Source: VXRD01 sp965242535
Lineage (GTDB): Bacteria > Latescibacterota > UBA2968
NCBI GenBank assembly: GCA_965242535.1
Contig: OZ251458.1
Span: forward strand, 558,001 to 622,000
Direction of reading: 5' to 3'
Length of the DNA stretch: 64,000 nt
In this document: one piece after another, positions 34,692 through 44,213 of the stretch
Position numbering within the stretch: the stretch's first letter is position 1
How the letters are laid out: every line of letters starts with the position of its first letter
Translations under genes and position numbers: made by a program
Notes under the pieces: generated by a model
The model's database searches: none
Seen by the model: only the letters and a program-made list of their open reading frames with translations
What the model was told of the DNA's origin: nothing

Positions 34692-37025
34692 ATGTTTCTG
34701 AAAAGTCTGAAAATGCAAGGGTGTTTGGCCGCGCTGTGCCTGGTGTTGATCGGCGCTGCGGATGTGCGGGCGCAGGTGGTCTATAGCGCGTCTCGGCACA
34801 TGACGCGGTCGCAGGTGTGGCTCTCGTTCACCAATTCCGGCACGTCGAGCATGCACTATCAGGTCACGCCGTCTCGGGTGATGATGCGGATGTCCTACCC
34901 GGGCGATTTGTACGCCCTGTACGCCCTGCTCGGCACGGAAGAATTCGTGGAGTATTGGGGCGACAAGGCCTGGGGCTCGTCTCAGCAAAAGGCGTTTGCC
35001 AACATGCACTCCGCAGGCGAGGGCGTGTTGGTCTTGACCCAAGTGGCCGGCGAGAAGTACGTATCGGTCACGGGCCCGCGCACGCCCACCGAAGACGTGG
35101 TGCCGCTGAATTACGACATCGCCAATGCCCAAGAAGCCTCGTGGGGCATCCAGTCCATCGTGCCCAACCGCGGGGTGGGCACCGGCACGGTCAAGTCCAA
35201 CTGGTGGCAGGGCGCGGCGCCTCAATCGGCGGATCCCGCCAATTTGCGGCCCTACGAGATTCACAATTTCGACTACGGCCTCTACCCGCCCGTGCAAAAT
35301 GCGGGCGAGGAAATCCACATCACGCAGTGGCAGACGAAGCACGACGTGGTGGTCACGCGCAAGGCCCATGCGTGGAGCCATCAGGATTTCGACGATTTTT
35401 TCATCGTGGAACTCGAGTTTGAAAACCGCGGCGGGCAACAACTCGACGACGCGTATTTCGGCGTGATGAACTCGATGTACGTCAACAATGCGGGCACGGC
35501 GTATCGCTGGGGCCACGAAGGCGGGTTGATCACCTATCGCCGCACGCAGGCCCTGGACGATCACTACCGGTACAGCGAGGCGCCCAATTTTGAGAACAAC
35601 GCATTGAGCGGGTTGTCCCCTATGGATTTTCAGGGCAAGTACATCATGTACCAATGGGATGGCAATTCCCCGTCCAGCTTTGAGGAAGACACGGGCGATC
35701 CGTATTATTCCGACGTGGAGGTCACGGCGTTTCCAGGCAGCAAGAGCCGGCCCGAGGGCATGCCCATCGCGCCCGCCTATCAGTTTATGGCCCCGCTGGC
35801 CTTTCGCAATGCCGGGAGCCACGCGTTCAATGCCGCCGACATGGCCCAAGGCTATGTCGAGCCGCAGGGCGAACCCCTGTCGCACTGGTACGAGGTACAC
35901 GGCCGCCGCAATATCGACGACCCCACGCGGGGCGCGTTGAGCATGGCGGACCAATACGATTTTTTCACGTCGCCCACAATGGACAACCCGACCTCGGAAC
36001 AGATGCAGTGGGAAGACCTGATCTTCGGGCCTTACAGCCTCGCGCCTGGGCAGAAAGCCAAAATCGTGCTGGTCTATGGGTTTGGCTCTGCCGCAGAGTT
36101 CGACATCAACGCGCAAACCGGCTATGCCAACGACATTACCATGTGGTCGTGGAACGTGGGCGATGTGGGCACGGATGCCCGCAAATCCCTGCTGGCCAAG
36201 GGCGAGGAGGCGATGTTGCGCCATTTGGAACACGCGCAATTTGCCTACGACAACGAGTACCAAATCCCCAACGCGCCCCCGGATGTGGACTTTTTCCAGG
36301 GGAGCAATGCCCAGGCCAAGATCACGCTTTCGTGGTCGGACGCCGCGGAAAAGGCCATCAACCCCGAATACGGCGAGGCCGATGTGGTGGCCTATCGCAT
36401 CTACCGGTCGACGTGGCAAGAGACCGGCCCGTGGGAGTTGGTGGGCGAAGTGCAAGCCGGGAGCAGTCAGGGCGGCGCGTACACTTGGGTGGATGAGAAC
36501 TCGCTGGCCGGGTTTCAGTTCGCGTACAATGTGCGCTCCGTGGCGCGGCCCAAAATGACGTGGGCCGAGGGGTCTAAGACCTTGGCCGATTTGCCCGAGA
36601 CCGTGCGCCAACACCTCACCGGCAACGGATTGGAGAGCGGTTGGTCTGCCGCGGAACAGCGCATGATCGTACCCGGCAGCCCGATTTTGGCGGCCAATGA
36701 CGCGGCGGACAACCTCGAACAACCCGTGCTCGTGGTGCCCAATCCCTTCAGCTTGGCGCAGGCGCAGTCCAATTACCAAGGCACGCTCAAGTTGCGCTTT
36801 GTGGGGGTGCCGCACCAAGCCAAAATTTCCATTTTCACGGTTTCGGGAGATTTGGTTGCCGTGATCAATCACAACGACCCGACCGCAGGGGAGGCGCAGT
36901 GGCTGTTGAAAGATCGCTTCCTCACAGGCGAGGCCACGTCGTCCGCGTACTTTTACGTGGTCGAATCGCTCGTGCCTTCCAGCCGCGGTCGCAAGACCAA
37001 GGGCGCGTTCGTGATCAACCGTTAG
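34692..37025 (+). CDS. Large secreted protein with C-terminal FlgD/T9SS-like domain
   Basis: The 777-residue product has a signal peptide (LAALCLVLIGAADVRAQ). The long N-terminal beta-rich region is of no family I recognise. A fibronectin III-like module (about 535-610) contains KITLSWSDAAEKAINP and VAYRIYRSTWQ. The C-terminal domain (about 680-777) begins LVVPNPFSLAQ and ends GAFVINR, resembling FlgD-like or type IX sorting domains. It is probably surface-exposed or outer-membrane associated. AAAGGAGGAA precedes the ATG. It sits between the TonB receptor and the PorV-like gene, so it may be the receptor's surface partner. Confidence 0.7.
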   Translation: MFLKSLKMQGCLAALCLVLIGAADVRAQVVYSASRHMTRSQVWLSFTNSGTSSMHYQVTPSRVMMRMSYPGDLYALYALLGTEEFVEYWGDKAWGSSQQKAFANMHSAGEGVLVLTQVAGEKYVSVTGPRTPTEDVVPLNYDIANAQEASWGIQSIVPNRGVGTGTVKSNWWQGAAPQSADPANLRPYEIHNFDYGLYPPVQNAGEEIHITQWQTKHDVVVTRKAHAWSHQDFDDFFIVELEFENRGGQQLDDAYFGVMNSMYVNNAGTAYRWGHEGGLITYRRTQALDDHYRYSEAPNFENNALSGLSPMDFQGKYIMYQWDGNSPSSFEEDTGDPYYSDVEVTAFPGSKSRPEGMPIAPAYQFMAPLAFRNAGSHAFNAADMAQGYVEPQGEPLSHWYEVHGRRNIDDPTRGALSMADQYDFFTSPTMDNPTSEQMQWEDLIFGPYSLAPGQKAKIVLVYGFGSAAEFDINAQTGYANDITMWSWNVGDVGTDARKSLLAKGEEAMLRHLEHAQFAYDNEYQIPNAPPDVDFFQGSNAQAKITLSWSDAAEKAINPEYGEADVVAYRIYRSTWQETGPWELVGEVQAGSSQGGAYTWVDENSLAGFQFAYNVRSVARPKMTWAEGSKTLADLPETVRQHLTGNGLESGWSAAEQRMIVPGSPILAANDAADNLEQPVLVVPNPFSLAQAQSNYQGTLKLRFVGVPHQAKISIFTVSGDLVAVINHNDPTAGEAQWLLKDRFLTGEATSSAYFYVVESLVPSSRGRKTKGAFVINR

Positions 37026-37049
37026 ACCTCAAACACAAGGATGGATGCG

Positions 37050-38021
37050 ATGAAATTTGCGGCGCATATCGTTTTGGTGCTGATGCTCGCCCTGCCGGCC
37101 TCGGCGCAGGAACTCTTCCCGGAAGCCGAGGAGGTGTTGAACCCCGAGGGCCGCAGCAAGATCAAGCCCTCCACGTTCAATTTTTTGAAGACGACCACGC
37201 ATGCGCGCATCGCGGGCATGGGCGATGCGTTCACCGCCGTGTCCACGGGGATGGACGGCATCGTTTGGAACCCGGCCGGGTTGACCAAAGTGGATCGGTT
37301 CGGGTACAGTTTTGGGTACACGCAATGGCTCGTCGATTCCCGGTTCGTGACCGGGGCCATGGCGTACAATACCGGGCAATGGGGCGTGATCGGCTTGTCC
37401 TTCGTGAACTTTTCCCTGCCCGATATGGTCGAGACGACCACGCAACAGCCCGATGGCACGGGCAATACGGTGGATTCGGGGGACCTCGCGGTCGGAGTGG
37501 TCTATGCCTATCAACTGACGGATAAGTTGTCCGCGGCCGCCTCGTTGCGCTTCGTCCAATCCGTGCTCGGGCCGGAGACGCTCAGCGCGATTTCGGTCAA
37601 TGTCAGTTCCCTGATGTACACTGGCTTTCGCAGCCTGCGGATCGGCATGAACATGAAGAACCTGGGCGGCGAGCAGGAGATCGTGAGCGAAAAATCCGAG
37701 ATGCCCCTGGTGTTCCACACCGGCATTGCGATGGAGGTGTTCGGCAATTTGGGCGATCCCGTGTCTTTGACCGGCTCGTTTGAAGGCGCGTTTTTCACGG
37801 ATCGAGAACAGCGCTGGAACCTGGGCGGCGAGTTGTGGATCCAGAATTTGGTCGCGCTACGAGCCGGCTACAAGTTCAAGTACGACGCGGAAACGTGGAG
37901 CGTGGGCGGCGGGCTTAAGGGAACATTCGGCGGCCGCAGCATCGCCCTCGACGTGTCGTACAGCAATTTCGGCGATCTGTTCGACGCGCCCCTGCGCCTG
38001 AACTTGTCGGGTTCGCTGTAG
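37050..38021 (+). CDS. PorV/PorQ-family outer-membrane protein
   Basis: The 323-residue product has a signal peptide (FAAHIVLVLMLALPASAQ) and then the PorV/UPF0164 signature: TTHARIAGMGDAFTAVSTG, then GIVWNPAGLTKVDRFGYSF. A 14-strand FadL-like barrel pattern ends LRLNLSGSL. PorV shuttles type IX secretion substrates; relatives occur outside true type IX systems. I start at ATG 37050 because AAGG lies 9 nt upstream; ATG 37041 is in frame but too close to that site. It follows the 777-residue protein by 24 nt, which fits an export or assembly role for that protein. Confidence 0.85.
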   Translation: MKFAAHIVLVLMLALPASAQELFPEAEEVLNPEGRSKIKPSTFNFLKTTTHARIAGMGDAFTAVSTGMDGIVWNPAGLTKVDRFGYSFGYTQWLVDSRFVTGAMAYNTGQWGVIGLSFVNFSLPDMVETTTQQPDGTGNTVDSGDLAVGVVYAYQLTDKLSAAASLRFVQSVLGPETLSAISVNVSSLMYTGFRSLRIGMNMKNLGGEQEIVSEKSEMPLVFHTGIAMEVFGNLGDPVSLTGSFEGAFFTDREQRWNLGGELWIQNLVALRAGYKFKYDAETWSVGGGLKGTFGGRSIALDVSYSNFGDLFDAPLRLNLSGSL

Positions 38022-38124
38022 GGGAGTTGGCACTTTTCACAAATGTTTCTTCTCGCATACCCCGCCGGAATCGGAGAGCCATCCGCGTTCCGCGCGGGGT
38101 GTGCCATTTTTGAAGGAGAGCGGT

Positions 38125-40101
38125 TTGGCCCAAGAACGACAGGCAACCCATCCCACAAGCGATCGGGGCGTGACGCTCCGCGCCGTTGTGCTCGGCATTG
38201 GAATCGTGGTGTTCATCAATCTGTGGGTGACTTATGCCGAGACGGTGGTGAAGACCTCCCGCCTGAATTTGAGCGTGTTTCAAATTACGCTGCTAGCCGT
38301 TTTCATCGCGCTGATCGGCGTGGTCAACCCGTTGCTCAAAGCCGCGAAGTTCCGCTATGCGTTCGCGCCTTCGGAGTTGCTGGCCATAGCGGCGATTGGC
38401 ATCGTGGGGTGCGTGGTGCCCACGTCCGGCATTACGGGATTTTTGATCGGGGTCATTTCTACCCCGTTTTATTTTGCCACGCCGGAAAATGGCTGGGCCG
38501 AGTTTTATCACCCCCACCTGCATTCGTGGGTCGTGCCGACGGACCGAGACGCGGTGCGCGCTTTTTACGAGGGGCTGTTGCCCGGCAGGTCGATCCCCTG
38601 GCGCGTGTGGGTGGCCCCACTGGCGTGGTGGGGCAGCCTGATCGTGACCGCGTTTGCGGTGTCCGCGAGTTTGATGATCATTTTGCGAAAGCAATGGGTG
38701 GAATACGAAAAGCTGGCCTATCCCATCGCCGCGGTGCCCATCGAGATGTCGCAAGACGCCCTGTCCGCGCGGTTGTTGCCCGGGTTCATGCGCGGCCCCA
38801 TGTTCTGGATCGCCGCGGCGGTGCCGTTTGCGATTTTTGTCTGGCATTCCCTGTCGTGGGCGTACCCGCTGTTGCCGAGCATCGGCCTCCTCCCGCACGG
38901 GGGGTATTTTCGATTTACGCGCTATTCGCCGGGCATGTACATCCAACCCATGCAGTTCTTGACCATCGGCTTTGCGTATTTTGCCAATACGCAGGTGTTG
39001 TTTTCCGTGTGGTTTTTCTTTTTGTTGCACGTCGTCGAGGGCGGGGTTTTCAACCGCCTGGGCTACCAAATCGAGCGATCCACCGATTCGTTTAGCGCGG
39101 ACCCGCCCACCGAGGCGTGGCAGTGTTTCGGCGCGCTGGCGTGCTTGGTCGCGTGGCGGTTGTGGGTGGCGCGGCGGCACTTGCGCGATGTGGTTCGCAA
39201 GGCATTCGACAAGCGTTATCCCATAGACGACCGCGAGGAAATTCTCTCGTACCGGGCCGCGGTTTTGATTTTGGTCGCCGGGCTGATCTACGCGCTGTTC
39301 TGGTTGCTGTGCATTGGGATGGACGCGACCACCGCGCTGATTTTTATGTCGGGCGTGGCGATCATCTACATCGGCATTGCGCGGGTGGTGTCCGAAGCCG
39401 GGGTCGTGTATTCGGGCGCGACCGTGACGCCGCAGGCTTTCGTGATGGATCTGCGCGGCACGCACGCCATTTCCGGGGGCAGCCTGACGGCGATCGCCCT
39501 GTCCTATTCCCTGATCGATTACATGCGCGGCCTGTTCGCGCCCGGCCTCGCGCAGTCGATCAAATTGGGCGATCTGATCCGCGGCAATCGCCGCTTGTTG
39601 TTTTCCTGCGTGGGCATCGGGGTGCTGGCGGGATTCGCCTCGTCCGTGGGCCTGATGCTCTATTTGGGCTACGCGTACGGCGCGTACAATTTTCCGCGCT
39701 TTCCGTTTTTCAGCGGGGATCCCAAAGGGATTTTCGGCTCGACCCTAACGATGATGCGGACGCCCCAAGTGCCGGATCCCAACCGCATCGTCTTTTTTGC
39801 CCTAGGCGCGGGCCTGATGGCCTTGCTGACCTTTTTGAGATACCGATTTTCCCGCTGGCCCATCAACCCCATCGGCCTGACCATTTCCGCTGCGGACAAC
39901 ACGGCGTCGCTGGTGATGCCCGTGTTCATCGCCTGGGCGTGCAAGGCGAGTTTGCTCCGCATCGGCGGCGTGAACCTCTACCGAAAAGCCAAGCCCCTGT
40001 TCCTGGGCCTGCTCATCGGCTATACCGCGGGGGTGGTGTGGTCGTTTCTCATCGACGCGATCTGGTGGCCGGGACAAGGGCATTCGGTGCATTGGTGGTA
40101 G
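38125..40101 (+). CDS. DUF6785/DUF6784-type polytopic permease, paralog 1
   Basis: The product has about 658 residues and about 14 hydrophobic helices. Landmarks are WVTYAETVVKTSRLNLS, FAPSELLAIAAIGIVGCVVP, ILRKQWVEYEKLAYPIAAVP and NFPRFPFFSGDPKGIFGSTL. The family is uncharacterised; the RKQWxExEKLxYP motif reminds me of oligopeptide (OPT) transporters, which is inference. I start at TTG 38125 since AAGGAGA lies 6 nt before it; GTG 38101 is in frame. A near-identical paralog follows at 40444. It comes 103 nt after the PorV-like gene. Confidence 0.75.
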   Translation: MAQERQATHPTSDRGVTLRAVVLGIGIVVFINLWVTYAETVVKTSRLNLSVFQITLLAVFIALIGVVNPLLKAAKFRYAFAPSELLAIAAIGIVGCVVPTSGITGFLIGVISTPFYFATPENGWAEFYHPHLHSWVVPTDRDAVRAFYEGLLPGRSIPWRVWVAPLAWWGSLIVTAFAVSASLMIILRKQWVEYEKLAYPIAAVPIEMSQDALSARLLPGFMRGPMFWIAAAVPFAIFVWHSLSWAYPLLPSIGLLPHGGYFRFTRYSPGMYIQPMQFLTIGFAYFANTQVLFSVWFFFLLHVVEGGVFNRLGYQIERSTDSFSADPPTEAWQCFGALACLVAWRLWVARRHLRDVVRKAFDKRYPIDDREEILSYRAAVLILVAGLIYALFWLLCIGMDATTALIFMSGVAIIYIGIARVVSEAGVVYSGATVTPQAFVMDLRGTHAISGGSLTAIALSYSLIDYMRGLFAPGLAQSIKLGDLIRGNRRLLFSCVGIGVLAGFASSVGLMLYLGYAYGAYNFPRFPFFSGDPKGIFGSTLTMMRTPQVPDPNRIVFFALGAGLMALLTFLRYRFSRWPINPIGLTISAADNTASLVMPVFIAWACKASLLRIGGVNLYRKAKPLFLGLLIGYTAGVVWSFLIDAIWWPGQGHSVHWW

Positions 40102-40443
40102 GGAGGGGAGACGGGAGACGGGAGACGGGAGAGGTGAAAGGTGAAAGGCGAAAGGCGAGAGGCGAGAGGCGAGAGGCGAGAGGCGAGAGGCGAGAGGCGT
40201 AGTGGTCAGGGGTCAATTCGCCATGCAACCATCAGCCGTAGGGACAGGCCCCCGTGCCTGTCCGAAGATACAAGAGGCGAGAGGCGAGAGGGAAGTTTAG
40301 CCACAAAAGGCACAAAAGGCACAAAAAAGGCACAAGTGGGGTACAACTGGCGACAGCCCGTTCAAAAACACAAAGGACGAGCGGTAGATGTAGGGGCGAT
40401 GCCCCCGTGCCTGTCCGAAGATACAAGAGGGAAGAGTTTAGCC
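40102..40443. repeat. Composite repeat: purine array, two REP-like units, AAAGGCACAA decamers
   Basis: In order: GGGAGACGGGAGACG and AGGCGAGAGGCGAG units (40105-40200), a REP-like palindrome (40231-40274), AAAGGCACAAAAGGCAC decamers (40305-40340), GGGGTACAACTGGCGACAG, a second REP-like unit (40390-40430), and the Shine-Dalgarno of the next gene. An open frame runs through it but is repeat translation, not protein. No gene. Confidence 0.85.
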
Positions 40444-42447
40444 ATGAGCGGGGTAACGGATATGGCGATACAAACGGATTTTGAATACAAAACCGATCCC
40501 GAAGAGGAGAAGGGGCTGACGGTTCGGTCCGTGGGGATCGCGCTCGGCGCGGTGGTGTTGATCAATGTGTGGGTCACGTACGCGGAAACCGTGGTGCATG
40601 CGTCCCGCTTGAACCTGAGCTTTTTTCAACTCACGCTGATGGCGGTTTTCGTGGTGCTGGTCGCAGGGGTCAATCCGCTGTTGAAGGCCCTGGCGCCGCG
40701 CCGCGCTTTTTCGCCGTCCGAACTGCTGGCGATCGCGGCCATCGGCATGGTGGGGTGCGTGGTGCCCGCGTCTGGGGTGACGGGATTTCTCATCGGAGTG
40801 ATTTCCACGCCCATTTACTTTGCCACGCCCGAGAACAGGTGGCGCGAGTTCTATCATCCCAATCTCGACGACTGGATCGTGCCCACAGACGCGGAAGCCC
40901 TGCGGATGTTTTACGAGGGCTTGCCCGCGGGCGCGTCCATGCCGTGGGAAGTGTGGCTGATGCCCCTCTTGTGGTGGGCGAGCTTTATCGTGGCGGTTTT
41001 CGCGCTGTCCGCCAGCATGATGGTGATTTTACGCAAGCAATGGGCAGAACGCGAAAAGCTCGTCTATCCCCTCGTCGCCGTGCCACTGGAGATGGCGCAG
41101 GATGCGCGGTCGCACCGCCTGTTGCCGGGATTTATGCGCGGCAAGTTGTTCTGGATTATGGCGGCGATTCCCGTCGCGCTGTTTTTGTGGAACGCGCTGT
41201 CGTGGTTTTACCCCTTGATGCCGGGCATCGGGATTTTCCCACACGCCGGGAAGTTCAATTTTACGCGGTATTCGCCCCACGTCTATTTGGAGCCGCTGAA
41301 CCTGTTCACCATCGGCTTTGCGTATTTTGCCAATACGCAGGTGTTGTTTTCCGTGTGGTTTTTCTTTTTGCTACATGTGGTGGAGGGCGGCATTTTCAAC
41401 CGCTTGGGCTACCAGATCGCCAAGTCGACCGATTCGTTTAGCGCGGACCCGCCCACCGAAGCCTATCAGTGCTTTGGCGCGCTGGCCTGTTTGGTGGCGT
41501 GGCGGTTGTGGGTGGCGCGGCGGCATTTGCGAGACGTATTTCTCAAAGCCATCAAACGATCCCATCCCGCAGACGATGCCGCAGAGGTTCTGTCCTATCG
41601 CACGGTGGTGTGCGCGTTCGCGCTGAGCTTGGCCTACGTGCTCTTTTGGCTGTGCCGCATCGGGATGGACGTGGCGACCGCGCTCGTGTTTTTGGGCGCG
41701 CTGTCCGTGATCTACATCGGCTTGGCGCGGGTCGTGTCCGAGGCCGGGATGGTGTATTCGGGCGCGACCGTGACCCCACAGGCTTTTGTGATGGATATGC
41801 GCGGCACAGAAGTGATGTCCGCGGGCAACCTGACGGGGATCGCCCTGTCGTATGCGATTGTCGATTACATGCGCGGGCTGTTCACCCCAGGCGTGGCACA
41901 GTCGATCAAGATGGGCGAACTCATCCGCGGAAACCGCCGCGCCCTGCTGTTTTGGGCCGGCATCAGCGTGTTGCTCGGCCTGGCCGCGTCCGTGCTTTAC
42001 ACCCTGCATTTGGGCTACGCGTACGGCGCGTACAATTTCCCGCGCTTTCCGTTTTTCAGCGGAGACCCCAAAGGCATTTACGGCTCTACGCTGACGATGA
42101 TGCACACGCCCAAAGCCCCGGATGGCGAGCGCGTGGTCTTTTTTGCCATTGGCGCGGGCCTGATGGCGCTGTTGTCCTTTTTGCGCTACCGGTTTCCCGG
42201 CTGGCCCTTGCATCCGATTGGCCTAACCCTGTCCGCCGCCGATAATACCGCCCATCTCGTCATGCCCGTGTTTATCGCATGGGCGTGTAAATCCGCGATT
42301 ATGGCCGTTGGCGGCGTGACGCTCTACCGCCGCTCAAAACCCGCGTTCCTCGGCTTGCTCGTGGGCTATACCGCAGGCGTGGTGCTGTCCTTCCTCATCG
42401 ACGCGCTGTGGTGGCCCGGGCAAGGGCATCTGGTGCATTATTGGTAA
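40444..42447 (+). CDS. DUF6785/DUF6784-type polytopic permease, paralog 2
   Basis: The 667-residue product shares its whole length with the protein at 38125. Shared stretches include TGFLIGVISTP, FAYFANTQVLFSVWFFFLLH and SADPPTEA. The C-termini match as well (WWPGQGHSVHWW against WWPGQGHLVHYW). The N-terminal 25 residues differ. About 14 membrane helices are present. The start at ATG 40444 follows GAAGAG; ATG 40462 is possible. The pair arose by tandem duplication, with repeats now between them. If the family are OPT-like importers, this would be the inner-membrane step after the TonB receptor. Confidence 0.75.
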   Translation: MSGVTDMAIQTDFEYKTDPEEEKGLTVRSVGIALGAVVLINVWVTYAETVVHASRLNLSFFQLTLMAVFVVLVAGVNPLLKALAPRRAFSPSELLAIAAIGMVGCVVPASGVTGFLIGVISTPIYFATPENRWREFYHPNLDDWIVPTDAEALRMFYEGLPAGASMPWEVWLMPLLWWASFIVAVFALSASMMVILRKQWAEREKLVYPLVAVPLEMAQDARSHRLLPGFMRGKLFWIMAAIPVALFLWNALSWFYPLMPGIGIFPHAGKFNFTRYSPHVYLEPLNLFTIGFAYFANTQVLFSVWFFFLLHVVEGGIFNRLGYQIAKSTDSFSADPPTEAYQCFGALACLVAWRLWVARRHLRDVFLKAIKRSHPADDAAEVLSYRTVVCAFALSLAYVLFWLCRIGMDVATALVFLGALSVIYIGLARVVSEAGMVYSGATVTPQAFVMDMRGTEVMSAGNLTGIALSYAIVDYMRGLFTPGVAQSIKMGELIRGNRRALLFWAGISVLLGLAASVLYTLHLGYAYGAYNFPRFPFFSGDPKGIYGSTLTMMHTPKAPDGERVVFFAIGAGLMALLSFLRYRFPGWPLHPIGLTLSAADNTAHLVMPVFIAWACKSAIMAVGGVTLYRRSKPAFLGLLVGYTAGVVLSFLIDALWWPGQGHLVHYW

Positions 42448-42501
42448 AATGAACGCGGATGAACGCGGATCCCGCCCGCTGTCACTCCCGTGCCCAAAGC
42501 A

Positions 42502-42539
42502 CAACAGCCCCTCGTGTTCGCGCACGGGGGGCTTTGTTG
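42502..42539. terminator. Hairpin between convergent genes
   Basis: CAACAGCCCCTCGTG, a TTCG tetraloop, then CGCACGGGGGGCTTTGTTG form a stable stem-loop between the permease and the dockerin-like gene. The T-run is short, so termination is likely but not certain. A GAACGCGGAT tandem pair precedes it at 42450. Confidence 0.55.
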
Positions 42540-42554
42540 GTTTCGCAACGGGGG

Positions 42555-43505
42555 TTAGTCGTTGCTGAAGACAATCCAATAATCCGCTCCAAAAGAATAA
42601 TGGGAATAGGTTTTCCCTGCGCCGTGGATCTCTACCTGCAATAAGTCTAAAGAATAGAGGACGGGACTATTGAGCGCGGCCCAAGATGCTGGCAGGCGAT
42701 ATTGAAACTCAAGAAAATGCCCATCTGGTGGTATCGGTGGCGCCAATACTTCATACCAGAAATCCTTGCGCCTCCCCAAGTTTTTCCAAGTATCAGATCC
42801 TGTTCTTATGCGTGTTTGGTGCAAAAAGGCGTACAACCACACATCCCAAAACACGCCCCGAATAGGTCCGGGTAACCCATTGACTGAAATTTTGAGATCG
42901 ACAATCCACTCATCCCCGTCTGCCCGTATGTTCTTAACAACGGACAGGGAAACTCCCGGATGCGATACGGTGTGGCCACCCTCTGCGAGAGTAACAAACC
43001 GCGGTACCGGCAACGGATCTGGCTCTGGTTCTAGCGGCGGTTCGATAACGACGGGCGGCTCTGGCTCTGGTTGCGGCGCCGGCACCGGCGGTTCGGGTTG
43101 CGCCGCCGGTTCGTTTTCCGGGCATCGTGTTTGCGCTAGTGAATTGAACGCATCATTGCTTGCGGTAAGCAACCGTTGGTTTTCATTCGCCCGTTCGGTT
43201 TCGCTCGCCAGCGCGTTCTGCAACTCCGTGGTGGTGGTTTGCAACGTCGCCACGGCGAATCGGGTCGCACCCAAGGCCGCTTGCAACGCGCTGATGCTAT
43301 CGCGCAGTGTCGTCACCACGGCCAACGAATCGGCATCAACAGTCATGGCGCATTGCTCGCCGCCGCGTTGCCCGTACAGCCCGTTGAACAACAGAAAATC
43401 GGCAAAGTCAACAATGCCGTTGCCATCAAAATCGGCTTGGCAAGCGTCGTTGCCTTCGGCGCGCGTGACGGCCAACAGCGCGATCAGCAAAATTTTTTTT
43501 AACAT
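42555..43505 (-). CDS. Secreted protein with dockerin/EF-hand-like repeat, coiled coil and Pro-rich linker
   Basis: The 316-residue product has a signal peptide (LKKILLIALLAVTRAEG). One dockerin-like calcium loop follows (CQADFDGNGIVDFADFLLFN). A coiled coil (about 60-115, ALQAALGATRFAVATLQTTT) and a PEPEPP linker (about 130-165) come next. The C-terminal beta domain is rich in Trp and Tyr (WDVWLYAFLHQTRIR, YSHYSFGADYWIVF). The modular plan suggests a surface or extracellular protein. It is the last gene of a minus-strand run starting near 44579. No relative is recognised for the C-terminal domain. Confidence 0.65.
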   Translation of the reverse strand: MLKKILLIALLAVTRAEGNDACQADFDGNGIVDFADFLLFNGLYGQRGGEQCAMTVDADSLAVVTTLRDSISALQAALGATRFAVATLQTTTTELQNALASETERANENQRLLTASNDAFNSLAQTRCPENEPAAQPEPPVPAPQPEPEPPVVIEPPLEPEPDPLPVPRFVTLAEGGHTVSHPGVSLSVVKNIRADGDEWIVDLKISVNGLPGPIRGVFWDVWLYAFLHQTRIRTGSDTWKNLGRRKDFWYEVLAPPIPPDGHFLEFQYRLPASWAALNSPVLYSLDLLQVEIHGAGKTYSHYSFGADYWIVFSND

Positions 43506-43565
43506 GGTGGCCTCTCTTTACAAGTTATATTTCGTCTCCGTCGTCATTACCGCATCGGTTCGGGG

Positions 43566-44195
43566 TTAGAATCGGGCCTTGTCTTTTTCCCGTTCTTCCA
43601 TTTCAAATTTCGTAGAAGCCTTAGACGAATAGAAAATTGCAACACCCCCTAGCTTTCTGCTGATCGCCTCAACCTGCATAAAGATTTCGTTCAAGGGATG
43701 TTGCTCGCCATCGGCAAAAACCCATTTGGCTCCCAGTATGCGCTCGCCCTCGAGCAATCCCATCATGTAGTCTCGGGGTTCATCCCACAAGCTGCCGGGC
43801 GCCAACCGGTCAATTTCATCGCCCTTGCCGTAGGTTTCGTTAAGGGCGTTCAGGGCGTCCTTGTAGGTTATTTTTAGTTCCGTGCCCCAGCCATCGGTTT
43901 TTACCACGTTGACGCACATGAATTGAAACAGCCCGTCACTGGGATGGATGTACACACGCGCAACTTGCCATCCTTTCTTTCCGCCATTATCGCCAACGCT
44001 CCAGCGGTACGCCCTCAACTCATCATCTTCTTTCCTGTCCGCATCCAGCACGTCCCGGCCCAACACAGCTTCCACTTCGGCAAAGGTCATGCCAAACTTC
44101 AAACCAAATGCACCATCCCAAACTTTGTCGCTCTGCCCAAACGCCGTCCCCAACAGCACCAGCGCGATCAGTAACAACAAAAAACTTTTCCTCAT
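43566..44195 (-). CDS. Hypothetical secreted protein
   Basis: The 209-residue product has a clear signal peptide (SFLLLLIALVLLGTAFGQ). A short FGLKFGMTFAEVEAVLG motif follows, a pattern seen in many secreted proteins of unknown role. GAGAGGA precedes the ATG. It lies between the small membrane protein at 44214 and the dockerin-like gene, all on the minus strand. It is probably periplasmic; function unknown. Confidence 0.65.
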   Translation of the reverse strand: MRKSFLLLLIALVLLGTAFGQSDKVWDGAFGLKFGMTFAEVEAVLGRDVLDADRKEDDELRAYRWSVGDNGGKKGWQVARVYIHPSDGLFQFMCVNVVKTDGWGTELKITYKDALNALNETYGKGDEIDRLAPGSLWDEPRDYMMGLLEGERILGAKWVFADGEQHPLNEIFMQVEAISRKLGGVAIFYSSKASTKFEMEEREKDKARF

Positions 44196-44213
44196 GGTGT
44201 CCTCTCTTTCACC

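Noticed and set aside
31515..36872. 1785-codon open frame on the minus strand
   Set aside because: It is antisense to the TonB receptor and the 777-aa protein, has low-complexity His/Arg-rich composition and no domain. It arises from the GC-biased codon use of the real genes.
40141..40443. N-terminal extension of the second permease
   Set aside because: The frame covers purine arrays, REP-like units and AAAGGCACAA decamers; the paralog has no counterpart.
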